DNA from: JBBQRS01 sp038214535
Lineage (GTDB): Bacteria; Chloroflexota; Anaerolineae; CG2-30-64-16
Length of the DNA stretch: 46,703 nt
NCBI GenBank assembly: GCA_038214535.1
Contig: JBBQRS010000026.1
Coordinates: forward strand, 1-46,703
Reading direction: 5' to 3'
Of the stretch, positions 39,409 through 46,703 are shown piece after piece. The notes beneath the pieces were generated by a model. The model had not been told where the DNA came from and ran no database searches. It worked only from the letters and a program-made list of their open reading frames with translations. The first letter of the stretch is position 1. The number at the start of each line of letters is the position of its first letter. A program made the position numbers and the translations under genes.

Positions 39409-39448
39409 ACGGGCATTACGTATTACGTATCAAGGAAGGGGTGGTCTC

Positions 39449-40726
39449 ATGTTGATTCCGATGGACATCACGTTTCCGAAGATGGCGCTGGTGGCGCAAC
39501 ATATTGACAGCCCGAAATTGGAGGATGTGCCGGCGGCCATTGCGGCGGAACTGGCGCGCCTGAACCTGGGCGAGCGGGTGAGGCCGGGGATGCGCGTTGC
39601 TGTGACGGCGGGCAGCCGTGGCATCACCGGGTTGCCGATCATCCTGAAGACCGTGGTCGGTGAATTGCGGCGGCTGGGCGCAGAGCCGTTTGTTGTGCCC
39701 GCGATGGGCAGCCACGGCGGTGCAACGGCGGAAGGTCAGATCGCCGTGCTAACGTCGTTGGGGGTGACCGAAGACGCCGTCGGTTGCCCGATTCATGCCT
39801 CGATGGAGACGGTACAGATCGGGGAAACGCCCGAAGGCGTGCCGGTGCTCATGGATCGCATCGCGGCCGGGGCGGACGGCGTTGTGGTAGTCAACCGGGT
39901 GAAGGCGCACACCGATTTCACCGGCCCGGTCGAGAGCGGCATGATGAAGATGATGACCATCGGACTGGGCAAACACCAGGGCGCGCTGGCGGCGCACAGG
40001 CATTCGGTGCGCCTGAGCTATCCTGCGGTAGTCGCATCGGTGGCGCGCGAGGTGATTCGCAACGGCCCGATTCTTTGCGGGCTGGGTGTCATCGAAAACG
40101 GATATGACCAGACGGCTGAGGTCGTGGCGGCGTGGCCTGAGGATATCGAGGAGACTGAGAAGGCGCTGCTGGTGCGCTCGAAGGCGCTGATGCCGCGCGT
40201 GCCGTTCGCTCAACTCGATGTCCTGGTGGTGGATGAAATCGGCAAGGAGATCAGCGGCGCGGGGATGGATCCCAACATCATCGGGCGGATGCCACATGCG
40301 GATGGGCCGCAAGTGCCGGTAATCACCCGCATCGTCCTGCGTGATCTTTCCGCACATACTTACGGCAACGGCATCGGGGTGGGGATGGCGGATTTTGCGA
40401 CGCAGCGGCTGGTAGATAAGATAGATCGCCGTCCCACTTATATCAACTCGATCACGTCGCAATCTACGGACAAGGTGCGCATTCCGATCACGGCGGAAAC
40501 AGATCGGGAGGCGGTGGAGTGGGCTTTGATGACCATCGGTCCCGTGGCGGCCGAGCAGGCGCGCGTGGTGCGGATTCAAAACACGCTGCACCTGGAGCGA
40601 TTCTATGTTTCTGAGGCGCTACGGGCGGAGGTCGAGGCGAATGGGAATCTGGAAGTCATCGGGGAGTGGGTGCCGATGGCCTTCGACGCGGACGGCATGA
40701 TGCAGCCGGATCGCGTTTTGGGATAG
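39449..40726 (+). CDS. LarA-like (DUF2088, lactate-racemase-domain) protein
   Basis: This 425-residue protein contains the lactate racemase N-terminal domain. LarA uses a nickel-pincer nucleotide to racemise or epimerise 2-hydroxyacids, and many homologues have other substrates. Candidate catalytic or nickel-site residues are H89 in MGSHGG, H154 in VKAHTDF, K167 in SGMMKMM and H176 in LGKHQGA; this assignment rests on motif similarity and not on alignment. The ATG at 39449 follows AAGGAAGGGG. No larB, larC or larE cofactor-synthesis genes are in the window. The protein is shorter in its C-terminal half than I would expect for a true LarA, so a related epimerase is more likely. Confidence 0.8.
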   Translation: MLIPMDITFPKMALVAQHIDSPKLEDVPAAIAAELARLNLGERVRPGMRVAVTAGSRGITGLPIILKTVVGELRRLGAEPFVVPAMGSHGGATAEGQIAVLTSLGVTEDAVGCPIHASMETVQIGETPEGVPVLMDRIAAGADGVVVVNRVKAHTDFTGPVESGMMKMMTIGLGKHQGALAAHRHSVRLSYPAVVASVAREVIRNGPILCGLGVIENGYDQTAEVVAAWPEDIEETEKALLVRSKALMPRVPFAQLDVLVVDEIGKEISGAGMDPNIIGRMPHADGPQVPVITRIVLRDLSAHTYGNGIGVGMADFATQRLVDKIDRRPTYINSITSQSTDKVRIPITAETDREAVEWALMTIGPVAAEQARVVRIQNTLHLERFYVSEALRAEVEANGNLEVIGEWVPMAFDADGMMQPDRVLG

Positions 40727-40733
40727 CGGCCTC

Positions 40734-40810
40734 ACCACGAAGACGCGAACATTTGGACCACGAAGACGCGAAGGGGCGCGAAGGTCGCGAAGCGCGAAGA
40801 TCGCGAAGGA
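40734..40810. repeat. ACCACGAAGACGCGAA direct repeats and GCGAAG array
   Basis: A 16-base perfect direct repeat occurs at 40734-40749 and 40757-40772 and is followed by several GCGAAG/TCGCGAAG units to about 40808. It fills the spacer between the convergent ends of the LarA-like and URO-D-like genes. A related CCACGGAACACAC stretch lies near 20972. Confidence 0.6.
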
Positions 40811-40840
40811 TCGTGTTCCGAGATTGAGGTGGACCCGCCC

Positions 40841-41929
40841 TTAGAGGCCGTTCAGGATCGCGGCGAGGGCCTGTAAGCGGGCGGGGTCGGAATCTACGGA
40901 GACGCGGTCGGAGACGCCGATGATCGCGCGCGGATCGTCCGCCGCGTCGCGTTGCGCCTGATGAACGGCAGCCTCGAAGTCTGCTTCGGGATAGAGCGGC
41001 ACAAGCAGGTCTTGTGGGATGCCGCCCCAGAGGGTCAGGTCGGGGCCGGCGGCGACGCGGGCCTCGGACAGCGTGGCGTCACCCTGGGGCTGACCGGCGA
41101 CCCCTTGCACACCGGCGACGCCGGATTCGACAAGCAGCAGCAGCAGGCGTTTGGCTGGCCCGCCTACATGGACGATGAGCGGTTTCCGGCTATCGTTGGC
41201 GATGCCGGCGACGCGTTGGTAGCTTTCTTGCAGGTAGGCGCGAAAGCCGCGCGGCGAGATATATTGACCGTCCAGGTTGTCGGGTGCATACAATACGTGC
41301 CCGGGAAGGCTCGCCAGGTGGCGCGCGATCTGGACGGCCTGATTTTCGAGCAGCTCGAGCATGTCCATGAGGATGGGAGCCTGTTCACCCACGAAGAGCA
41401 TCAAGCCTTCGCCCCAGCCAAGCGTTGTGTGCAGGAGGTCGGAATAAGGGCGCATGGGCAACTCCAGGCCGACGACGCCTGTGTCGCCGGCCTGCGCCAG
41501 GGCGTTTTCGGCGATGGATTCATCCCAGGAAACTGTGCGCGAGGCGACGATGGCGCGCGCCGCGGGCAGATCGGCGGCGCTTTTTACGGGATATTCCGCC
41601 TGCCACCAGTCGCTATCCGGCCCGAGCGTCCAACGCGCGGAGAGCGTTCCGTCGGGTGTTTGATAACGAATGACACGTTCCGATTCACCGTCCTCAACCA
41701 TGACATCAATGCCGGTGTGCGTCACCTCCCACGGGCGTGCCGTGATCCACGCGGGCGCGCCGAGTTGCGCGGCGATTTGCGCCTCGGAAAGGTCGCGCCA
41801 GGCTTCGGGCAGGGTATTGCGGCGACGATGCCCTTTATACCAGAGCGACAGGTCCAGCATCCAGGGTGCGCCTGGTTGAATTTCGACGCCGCCGGTGAGG
41901 CGGGAGAGCAGCACATCACGAGCATGCAT
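40841..41929 (-). CDS. Second URO-D superfamily protein
   Basis: This 362-residue protein is of the uroporphyrinogen decarboxylase/MtaA superfamily and is only distantly related to the one at 3402. The barrel core shows GVVGLELPMRPYSDLL, LDGQYISPRGFRAYLQESY and the IVHVGGPAKRL strand, where MtaA-type methyltransferases have H-x-C-G. Here the His is kept but the Cys is Val. The closing GIPQDLLVPLYP segment corresponds to the GNIDP strand of the family. AAAGGA precedes the ATG at 41929. It is a monocistronic gene without transporter or corrinoid protein beside it. HemE function is unlikely; the substrate is unknown. Confidence 0.82.
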   Translation of the reverse strand: MHARDVLLSRLTGGVEIQPGAPWMLDLSLWYKGHRRRNTLPEAWRDLSEAQIAAQLGAPAWITARPWEVTHTGIDVMVEDGESERVIRYQTPDGTLSARWTLGPDSDWWQAEYPVKSAADLPAARAIVASRTVSWDESIAENALAQAGDTGVVGLELPMRPYSDLLHTTLGWGEGLMLFVGEQAPILMDMLELLENQAVQIARHLASLPGHVLYAPDNLDGQYISPRGFRAYLQESYQRVAGIANDSRKPLIVHVGGPAKRLLLLLVESGVAGVQGVAGQPQGDATLSEARVAAGPDLTLWGGIPQDLLVPLYPEADFEAAVHQAQRDAADDPRAIIGVSDRVSVDSDPARLQALAAILNGL

Positions 41930-41994
41930 GGTTGTGTCCTTTTTCGATATGATGATGCTATGGTATGGTCATATTGAAGTATAGCAAAGATGGC

Positions 41995-42024
41995 TTGACA
42001 CAGCCAATGAACCGTGAATACGAA
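41995..42024 (+). promoter_or_regulatory. Possible promoter of the secreted propeller gene
   Basis: An exact TTGACA (41995-42000) is present, but the -10 (TACGAA at 18 bases) is poor. On the opposite strand TATACT near 41980 with TTGGCT near 42005 could serve the divergent URO-D-like gene. Both are tentative. Confidence 0.3.
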
Positions 42025-42044
42025 AGACGAAAGGGATCAAGCCC

Positions 42045-43784
42045 ATGAACCAGAATAGATTACTGCGATTTGAATCCAACGCGGCGGCACGGCATTTACG
42101 CGGTCGCTGTGTCCTCACCCTCCTCGGCCTGGCTCTTGCGCTGGGGATGTTGCTCTACGCGACGCCGGCCGGTGCTGTCGGTCCGACGCCGCCCAAGGAA
42201 GCGCCGGACAGCGCCGCACTGAGCGTTTACCCCGCGGCCGATTGGAGCCAGGTTGCGCTTGCCGGTCAGGCTGCCTACTGGATCGTCAATGCGCCGGGTA
42301 GTTCAAGCGTTTTGTATGCGGCGATCGGTGGGGCCGGGATATATACAAGCGCCGATGGGGGTCAATCGTGGGCGCTCATGCCGGGCGCCGGGTTGACGAA
42401 CCTGGTATTGCAAACGGTCACCGTATGCCCATCGGGTGCGGTCTTCGCCGGCACGTGGGGCGGGGGCGTCTATCGGTTTGAGGGGAGCGGCTGGGCGCAG
42501 GTCAATGGTGGGCTGAGCCAGTTGTTCATCGCCTCCGTGGCCTGCGACAGCGCGGGCACGTTGCTGGCAGGCACATATGATCAAGGCGTCTTTCGCTCGT
42601 CGAATAACGGCGGCAACTGGACTTCCAGCAGCAGCGGATTGGGTGATCAACGTATGCTGGTGCTGAGGATTGCAGATATCGGGCTGATGATGGCGGGTAC
42701 GCGTAACGGCGCGTTCCTTTCCCTCTCTGGAGGCGCAGATTGGGTCACAGCCGGGCTAAGCGGCCAGGCAGTTTATGACTTTGCGTTCGACCCGAACGAT
42801 GCTCAGCGCATCTGGGCGGCGACCGGCACAGGCGTGTTCGAGAGCACAGATCGCGCCGCATCGTGGACGCGCCTGGGGCCGCCAAACGGCGTTTTTTACA
42901 CCGTGGGGTTGGATGGCAATGGTGAACTCTACGCGGGTGCACAGGGCACGGGCGCGTATCACTGGACGGGGAGTCAGTGGGTTTCGGAAACGCTGGCGGG
43001 CAGCGTTTACTGTATGCGGAATGTCGGCAGCGGGATCGGTCGGCTGGTTGCAGGAACGGCGAATGGGATCTGGACGCGTGAAACCGAGCTACCCATGCCG
43101 ACGCCGACAATGACTGTCACGCCCACGCCCACCCTCACAGCGACGCCGACTGCTACGGCCACACCGGCGCCAGGGTTGGCGATTCGACTGGTGAACACGC
43201 CCCGCGGGCCGGTTGTTGTGGACGACGTGATTACGTATACGGTGCGTTACCAGGTCATTGGCGGGATGGTGTTGGACAACGTGACGATTACCAATGCTGT
43301 GCCGCTCAACACGGAGTTGATCACCGGCAGTATTCAACCGCCTGATCCCATTGGCAGTTACAGCGGCGATATTGTGAGGTGGGACCTGGGCAGCATTGGG
43401 CCGGCCGACTCTCCCGGAGCTGTGTCGTATAGCGTTCGTGTAGTCGTCGCGCTACCGGCGGGCACGACGCCGCCGACCCTGACCCCCACGGCTACGCGCA
43501 CTGAGACGGATGTTCCGACGCCCGACCTCACACCGACGCCGACTGCGACGGAAGCCCTGACACCCACGCCCACGTTGACGCCTGAAACACCGCCTGCACC
43601 CTTGGGCGTCAGGTCTGTCAGGATTGGCGCGGTATTGGAGAATGTCGCCGTGATGAATGGCGGGGCGTGGGCTTACTGGGATTACGCCGGGACACGCCAT
43701 GAAACGCGTTCTAACGCTGTCGTGCAAGGGGCGTTGAATTATCTACCGATGATTCTGCTCAGGGCGGGGTTGTCTGCGCCGTAA
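42045..43784 (+). CDS. Secreted beta-propeller protein with DUF11-like domain and C-terminal YLP motif
   Basis: This 579-residue exported protein has a signal peptide with probable cleavage after PAGA at residue 44. Residues about 60-345 are a BNR/YCF48-like propeller, shown by repeated blades of the form GvyrSxDgGxsW (for example GIYTSADGGQSWALM, GVFRSSNNGGNW and GVFESTDRAASW). A Thr/Pro-rich linker (about 351-375) leads to a DUF11-like beta domain (about 377-470; VDDVITYTVRY, VTITNAVPLNTELI). A second Thr/Pro linker and a C-terminal region end with LNYLPMILLRAG. I recall similar YLP motifs at the ends of many secreted Chloroflexota proteins. GAAAGGGATC precedes the ATG. Confidence 0.85.
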   Translation: MNQNRLLRFESNAAARHLRGRCVLTLLGLALALGMLLYATPAGAVGPTPPKEAPDSAALSVYPAADWSQVALAGQAAYWIVNAPGSSSVLYAAIGGAGIYTSADGGQSWALMPGAGLTNLVLQTVTVCPSGAVFAGTWGGGVYRFEGSGWAQVNGGLSQLFIASVACDSAGTLLAGTYDQGVFRSSNNGGNWTSSSSGLGDQRMLVLRIADIGLMMAGTRNGAFLSLSGGADWVTAGLSGQAVYDFAFDPNDAQRIWAATGTGVFESTDRAASWTRLGPPNGVFYTVGLDGNGELYAGAQGTGAYHWTGSQWVSETLAGSVYCMRNVGSGIGRLVAGTANGIWTRETELPMPTPTMTVTPTPTLTATPTATATPAPGLAIRLVNTPRGPVVVDDVITYTVRYQVIGGMVLDNVTITNAVPLNTELITGSIQPPDPIGSYSGDIVRWDLGSIGPADSPGAVSYSVRVVVALPAGTTPPTLTPTATRTETDVPTPDLTPTPTATEALTPTPTLTPETPPAPLGVRSVRIGAVLENVAVMNGGAWAYWDYAGTRHETRSNAVVQGALNYLPMILLRAGLSAP

Positions 43785-43802
43785 CCAGGCAAGGAGGAGC
43801 GG

Positions 43803-44573
43803 ATGATCAAGATCGGTACTTCAGGGTTCTCGTATAAGGACTGGGTGGGGCCGGTTTACCCGAAAGAGTTACCGAGCCGTGAGCATCTCGCGTATTATGC
43901 GGAGAGGTTCCCTACGGTCGAACTGAATGTGACGTATTATCGCATCCCTCAGACGCGGATCGTCCAGGGTTGGGTAGAGAAGACGCCAGATGACTTTCTC
44001 TTTGCGGTGAAAGCGTTTGGCGGGCTGACGCATGAGCGGGACGCGCCGGAGTTTGCGCCTTTCGTGGAGGCGCTCACGCCGCTGGTGGAGGCGGGGAAGC
44101 TGGGCTGCGTGTTGGCGCAGTTTCCCTATTCGTTCCATCCCACCGATGAGAACATGGCGTATCTGGGGCGGTTGCGCGAGGGGCTGGGCGATCTGCCCGC
44201 GGTGGTGGAGTTTCGCAACGCGGGCTGGGCGAACGACACGACGTTTGAGACGCTCGACCAACTCAACCTCGGATTTTGCTGTGTAGATGAGCCGCAGCTT
44301 CGCGGGCTGATGCCGCCGATTGCGGTGGCGACGGACGGCATCGGCTACGTGCGATTCCACGGGCGTAACTACGCCAAATGGTATCAGCACGAGGAAGCCT
44401 GGGAACGCTACGACTACACGTATTCCTCGGAGGAGCTTGCGGAGTGGGTCCCACGTATCCGCGATCTGGACACGCGGACGCCCCTGACGCTGGTCTACTT
44501 CAATAATCACGCTGAGGGACAGGCGGTGCAAGGCGCGCATGAGCTGGGGCAGTTGATGCTGGATATGGAATAG
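43803..44573 (+). CDS. DUF72 family TIM-barrel protein
   Basis: This 256-residue protein has the family start IKIGTSGFSYKDWVGPVYP, and VELNVTYYRIP, FLFAVKAF, LAQFPYSFHP, VVEFRNAGW, YVRFHGRNYAKWY and VYFNNHAEGQAVQ follow. DUF72 (YecE) proteins adopt a TIM barrel resembling phosphatases or nucleases, but no activity is firmly known. AAGGAGGAG precedes the ATG, 18 bases after the propeller gene stop, so the two genes may be co-transcribed. A strong bidirectional terminator follows. Confidence 0.95.
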   Translation: MIKIGTSGFSYKDWVGPVYPKELPSREHLAYYAERFPTVELNVTYYRIPQTRIVQGWVEKTPDDFLFAVKAFGGLTHERDAPEFAPFVEALTPLVEAGKLGCVLAQFPYSFHPTDENMAYLGRLREGLGDLPAVVEFRNAGWANDTTFETLDQLNLGFCCVDEPQLRGLMPPIAVATDGIGYVRFHGRNYAKWYQHEEAWERYDYTYSSEELAEWVPRIRDLDTRTPLTLVYFNNHAEGQAVQGAHELGQLMLDME

Positions 44574-44583
44574 AGGTTTGGGC

Positions 44584-44603
44584 TGCGCATCTGAGGATGC
44601 GCA
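44584..44603. repeat. TGCGCAT-CTGAGG-ATGCGCA hairpin
   Basis: A 7-bp perfect stem just after the DUF72 stop. It recalls family D in sequence (GCGCA/TGCGC) but has a different loop. Confidence 0.5.
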
Positions 44604-44610
44604 CTCCGCT

Positions 44611-44643
44611 AAAAACCGGGGTTCTCGAAGAACCCCGGTTTTT
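44611..44643. terminator. Bidirectional intrinsic terminator between convergent genes
   Basis: Arms 44611-44625 and 44629-44643 are exact complements over 15 bases around the loop CGA, with a run of A on one side and of T on the other. It serves both the DUF72 gene and the alpha-2-macroglobulin gene. Confidence 0.9.
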
Positions 44644-44653
44644 GAGTTCCCAT

Positions 44654-46703
44654 TTACTGAACGATCACGCGGTCGGTGGCGCTGCGTCCGAAAGTCTCGG
44701 GGGCGTACATCTCTTCCGCCTTTGCGGGCGGGGCGAAGAACTGGCCGGGCGTCGTGGCGCGGGCGTAGTAGGTGTAGGTGTAGACGCCATCCCACAGTAG
44801 GGACGTGAACGCCTCGGCGCGCTCGTCGCGCAGGTTTTGGTGGTCGTACCAGGGTCCCCACCACCGCCAGAAGTAGGGGATGGGAGCGCCGCCGTCGGGA
44901 TTTTCCGGCAGGTCGCCCGTAACGGCCAGCGCCGGGTTGAGCGCCTCGAACCCCGCGGGAAGCGGGTCCACGAGGGCGACGTGGTAACGGCGTGAGGGCG
45001 CGACCATCGTCAGTTGGATCTTAACCTTCGCGCCGGCCTTGACGAACCACGTGCCTGATGCGTCACGGCGCACGTCCGCGGGATCGTCAACGGCCTGGTA
45101 GGTGCGTTCCACGGTAAAACCGTAGTCTGCTGGCGGCAGATTCAGATCGCGCGGGGCGTAGCGCAGCCCGAGGCGATAGTAGAGGCGACCGGCGCCGTCT
45201 TTGCTCAGGATGAGATTCTGTGGGCCGGTGGTCTCCACAAGGACGCTCATGGGCACGTCAATTTGCCGGTAGTCGGTCGAGCGGCCCCGGAACTCCGTCT
45301 GGCCGACGTAGGTCTCACCGAGCCACATGCGGGCCACGAAGTCAGGTGTGGCCGCTTCATAGGTGTTGAAGTAGCGATCCAGGGCCATCAGGATGAAGAC
45401 GTTTTCCTGCGTGTTCGCCCAGCGGCCGGCCGTGCGACCGGAGAGCAAGCCGCGAACCAGTTTGGGGATCAGGTTATTGTCGGGTTGGTCAATGATCAAC
45501 GCATCGAGCAGGATGCCGTCGTCGCGGCGACTGGAGTGCAGTAGGACGTAGTTGTCATCGCCGTAACTGCTGACGAAGTTCGCCGCCCCGGCGGTCTCCA
45601 CCGCGCGATTGTTCAGGTGGCGGCGAATCTCCAGCACCTGGGGCCGCGATTCGGGGTCGCCGCTGAGGACGGGGAGAAGCCAGCCGATGGCTTCGGGCGA
45701 GAGCTTTTCCAGCCCGGCTTCCTCTATGAGTTTGCGGGCGCGCGCCGGGTCGGCGTCGCTCATCTGCCAGCGCACGTTCAGCGTGTAGGCGATGATCGCC
45801 CGGCGGGCATCTATGCCATAGTCGGTGGGGATGTGACGTTCGATCTCCCGGAGGTAGGTCAGGGCGCGATTGAGCGTGTCTTGCGGCACGTCATAGCCCT
45901 TGGCGCGCGCCCGTTGCAGGGCGTTGGTCGCATGGACGCTGTGGTAGGGCCACGATTTTTCGCCGCGCCGCCAGATGCCGAACCCGCCATCGTCGTTCTG
46001 CATCGCGCTTAAGCGCTTGATGTCGCGCGCCACGGCGGCGTTGAGCTCCGCTTCAGGGGGGAGTCCTTCCGCGGAGAAGGCCGAGAGCACGTCGCGCAAC
46101 GACGCGATGGAGAGGATGCGCGAGGCTAACTGCTCGGAGCACTCGAACGGGTAGTTGGTCAGATAGATCACCGCGTCGGTGAGTTCTTGCAGCGCGGTGG
46201 AGGAGGTTGTGATCTCCAGCGCGCCGAACTGCGTGAAGACGCCGGTGGGCGCGATCACCGGTTGGGCGACCGCGCCGGAATCGAGTACGCCATATGTGGC
46301 GAACGCCTCCGTGGTCGCGGGCGTCCAGACGGGCAAGTTGAACTCGGCGGCGTCGGACCACTTGCCGGAGGCCGCGGCAGCCTGGAAGCGCGCCGTGCCG
46401 GCCTGCGCCGTGGCAGCGGGGAAGCGCACTTCGACGCGGTCGTTGGCGGGTACTTCCACGCGCAGGCCCTCAGCGCCGGTCAGCACGACGTTGGTTGCCC
46501 GGACGGCGACATCTACCGTCAGCGGCGCGTCCGTCTGGTTTTGCAGCACCACCGGCAACTCGAAGCGGTCGCCGAAGTTGAGGAAGCGCGGCGGCGAGGG
46601 TCGCACCATCAGCGGCAGGCGGGCCGTGATGGCCGATTCGCCCTTGCCGAAGTATTTGGCGTCGGCGACGGCAGTCACCATGACGCGGTAGCGGGTGAGG
46701 TTG
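44654..46703 (-). CDS. Alpha-2-macroglobulin-like protein, C-terminal part (cut by window end)
   Basis: The frame is open through the right edge of the window, and the codons before the first Met read NLTRYRV, a normal MG-domain segment. The gene therefore continues beyond 46703 and only about 680 C-terminal residues are seen. Bacterial A2M proteins are large periplasmic or surface protease traps. The thioester site is present as YPFECSEQLASR, with the Cys about 180 residues after the first Met (near 46141). The helical thioester domain follows (LNAAVARDIKRLSAMQNDDGGFG), and then the receptor-binding-like C-terminal domain with WWGPWYDHQNLRDERAEAF and YTYYARATTPGQFFAPPAKAE, typical of bacterial members. 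No pbpC neighbour is visible. Confidence 0.92.
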   Translation of the reverse strand, partial: NLTRYRVMVTAVADAKYFGKGESAITARLPLMVRPSPPRFLNFGDRFELPVVLQNQTDAPLTVDVAVRATNVVLTGAEGLRVEVPANDRVEVRFPAATAQAGTARFQAAAASGKWSDAAEFNLPVWTPATTEAFATYGVLDSGAVAQPVIAPTGVFTQFGALEITTSSTALQELTDAVIYLTNYPFECSEQLASRILSIASLRDVLSAFSAEGLPPEAELNAAVARDIKRLSAMQNDDGGFGIWRRGEKSWPYHSVHATNALQRARAKGYDVPQDTLNRALTYLREIERHIPTDYGIDARRAIIAYTLNVRWQMSDADPARARKLIEEAGLEKLSPEAIGWLLPVLSGDPESRPQVLEIRRHLNNRAVETAGAANFVSSYGDDNYVLLHSSRRDDGILLDALIIDQPDNNLIPKLVRGLLSGRTAGRWANTQENVFILMALDRYFNTYEAATPDFVARMWLGETYVGQTEFRGRSTDYRQIDVPMSVLVETTGPQNLILSKDGAGRLYYRLGLRYAPRDLNLPPADYGFTVERTYQAVDDPADVRRDASGTWFVKAGAKVKIQLTMVAPSRRYHVALVDPLPAGFEALNPALAVTGDLPENPDGGAPIPYFWRWWGPWYDHQNLRDERAEAFTSLLWDGVYTYTYYARATTPGQFFAPPAKAEEMYAPETFGRSATDRVIVQ

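Overview
The window looks like ordinary core chromosome from a GC-rich bacterium, most likely a member of Chloroflexota (Anaerolineae/Caldilineae-like). This placement is an inference. It rests on Thr/Pro-rich linkers in secreted proteins, a C-terminal YLP-type motif on one of them, a topoisomerase I with an N-terminal zinc ribbon, a DUF5667/DUF5666-type membrane partner of an ECF sigma factor, and many short palindromic intergenic repeats. I see no rRNA, tRNA, CRISPR array, prophage or complete insertion sequence.

Layout. 1-4.5 kb (minus): a carbohydrate-type ABC importer without its own ATPase, co-transcribed with a uroporphyrinogen-decarboxylase-like protein. It diverges from a ROK-family regulator (4.8-6.0 kb), and the region between them holds a consensus-perfect sigma-70 promoter and a candidate operator. 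6.1-14.5 kb (minus): the nusA-ylxR-infB-rbfA-nrnA-truB-ribF translation/transcription cluster. Its last gene is a RibF fused to a complete archease domain, and its leader carries a perfect 20-bp GC palindrome. 14.8-18.1 kb (minus): fmdB-type zinc ribbon, tgt, uppP and a phosphate-binding-like lipoprotein. 18.3-20.1 kb (minus): a long formate-tetrahydrofolate ligase that resembles the eukaryotic enzyme. 20.5-20.9 kb (plus): a solitary IS630-like DNA-binding domain. 21.1-24.9 kb (minus): CDP-alcohol phosphatidyltransferase, ECF sigma factor, membrane-anchored DUF5667/DUF5666 protein and an RNase Z-like hydrolase. 25.1-26.3 kb (minus): a stand-alone CBM48 protein and a PfkB sugar kinase.

26.5-36.2 kb (plus): ffh-rpsP-khpA-rimM, then dprA, then the tightly packed manC-topA-xer-pepP run. 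TopA has an added N-terminal zinc ribbon and a lysine/alanine-rich linker. 36.4-37.7 kb (plus): an unknown two-helix membrane protein. 37.8-39.3 kb (minus): a small unknown gene and dgt, apparently transcribed without a leader. 39.4-40.7 kb (plus): a LarA-like (DUF2088) protein. 40.8-41.9 kb (minus): a second URO-D-like protein. 42.0-44.6 kb (plus): a secreted beta-propeller protein and a DUF72 protein. 44.7 kb to the right edge (minus): an alpha-2-macroglobulin-like protein cut by the window end.

At least four families of small dispersed palindromic repeats occupy the intergenic spaces, some inside the nusA-infB-rbfA operon. The main items for follow-up are the RibF-archease fusion, the repeat families, the ABC/ROK/URO-D locus, the TopA fusion, and the sigma factor locus.
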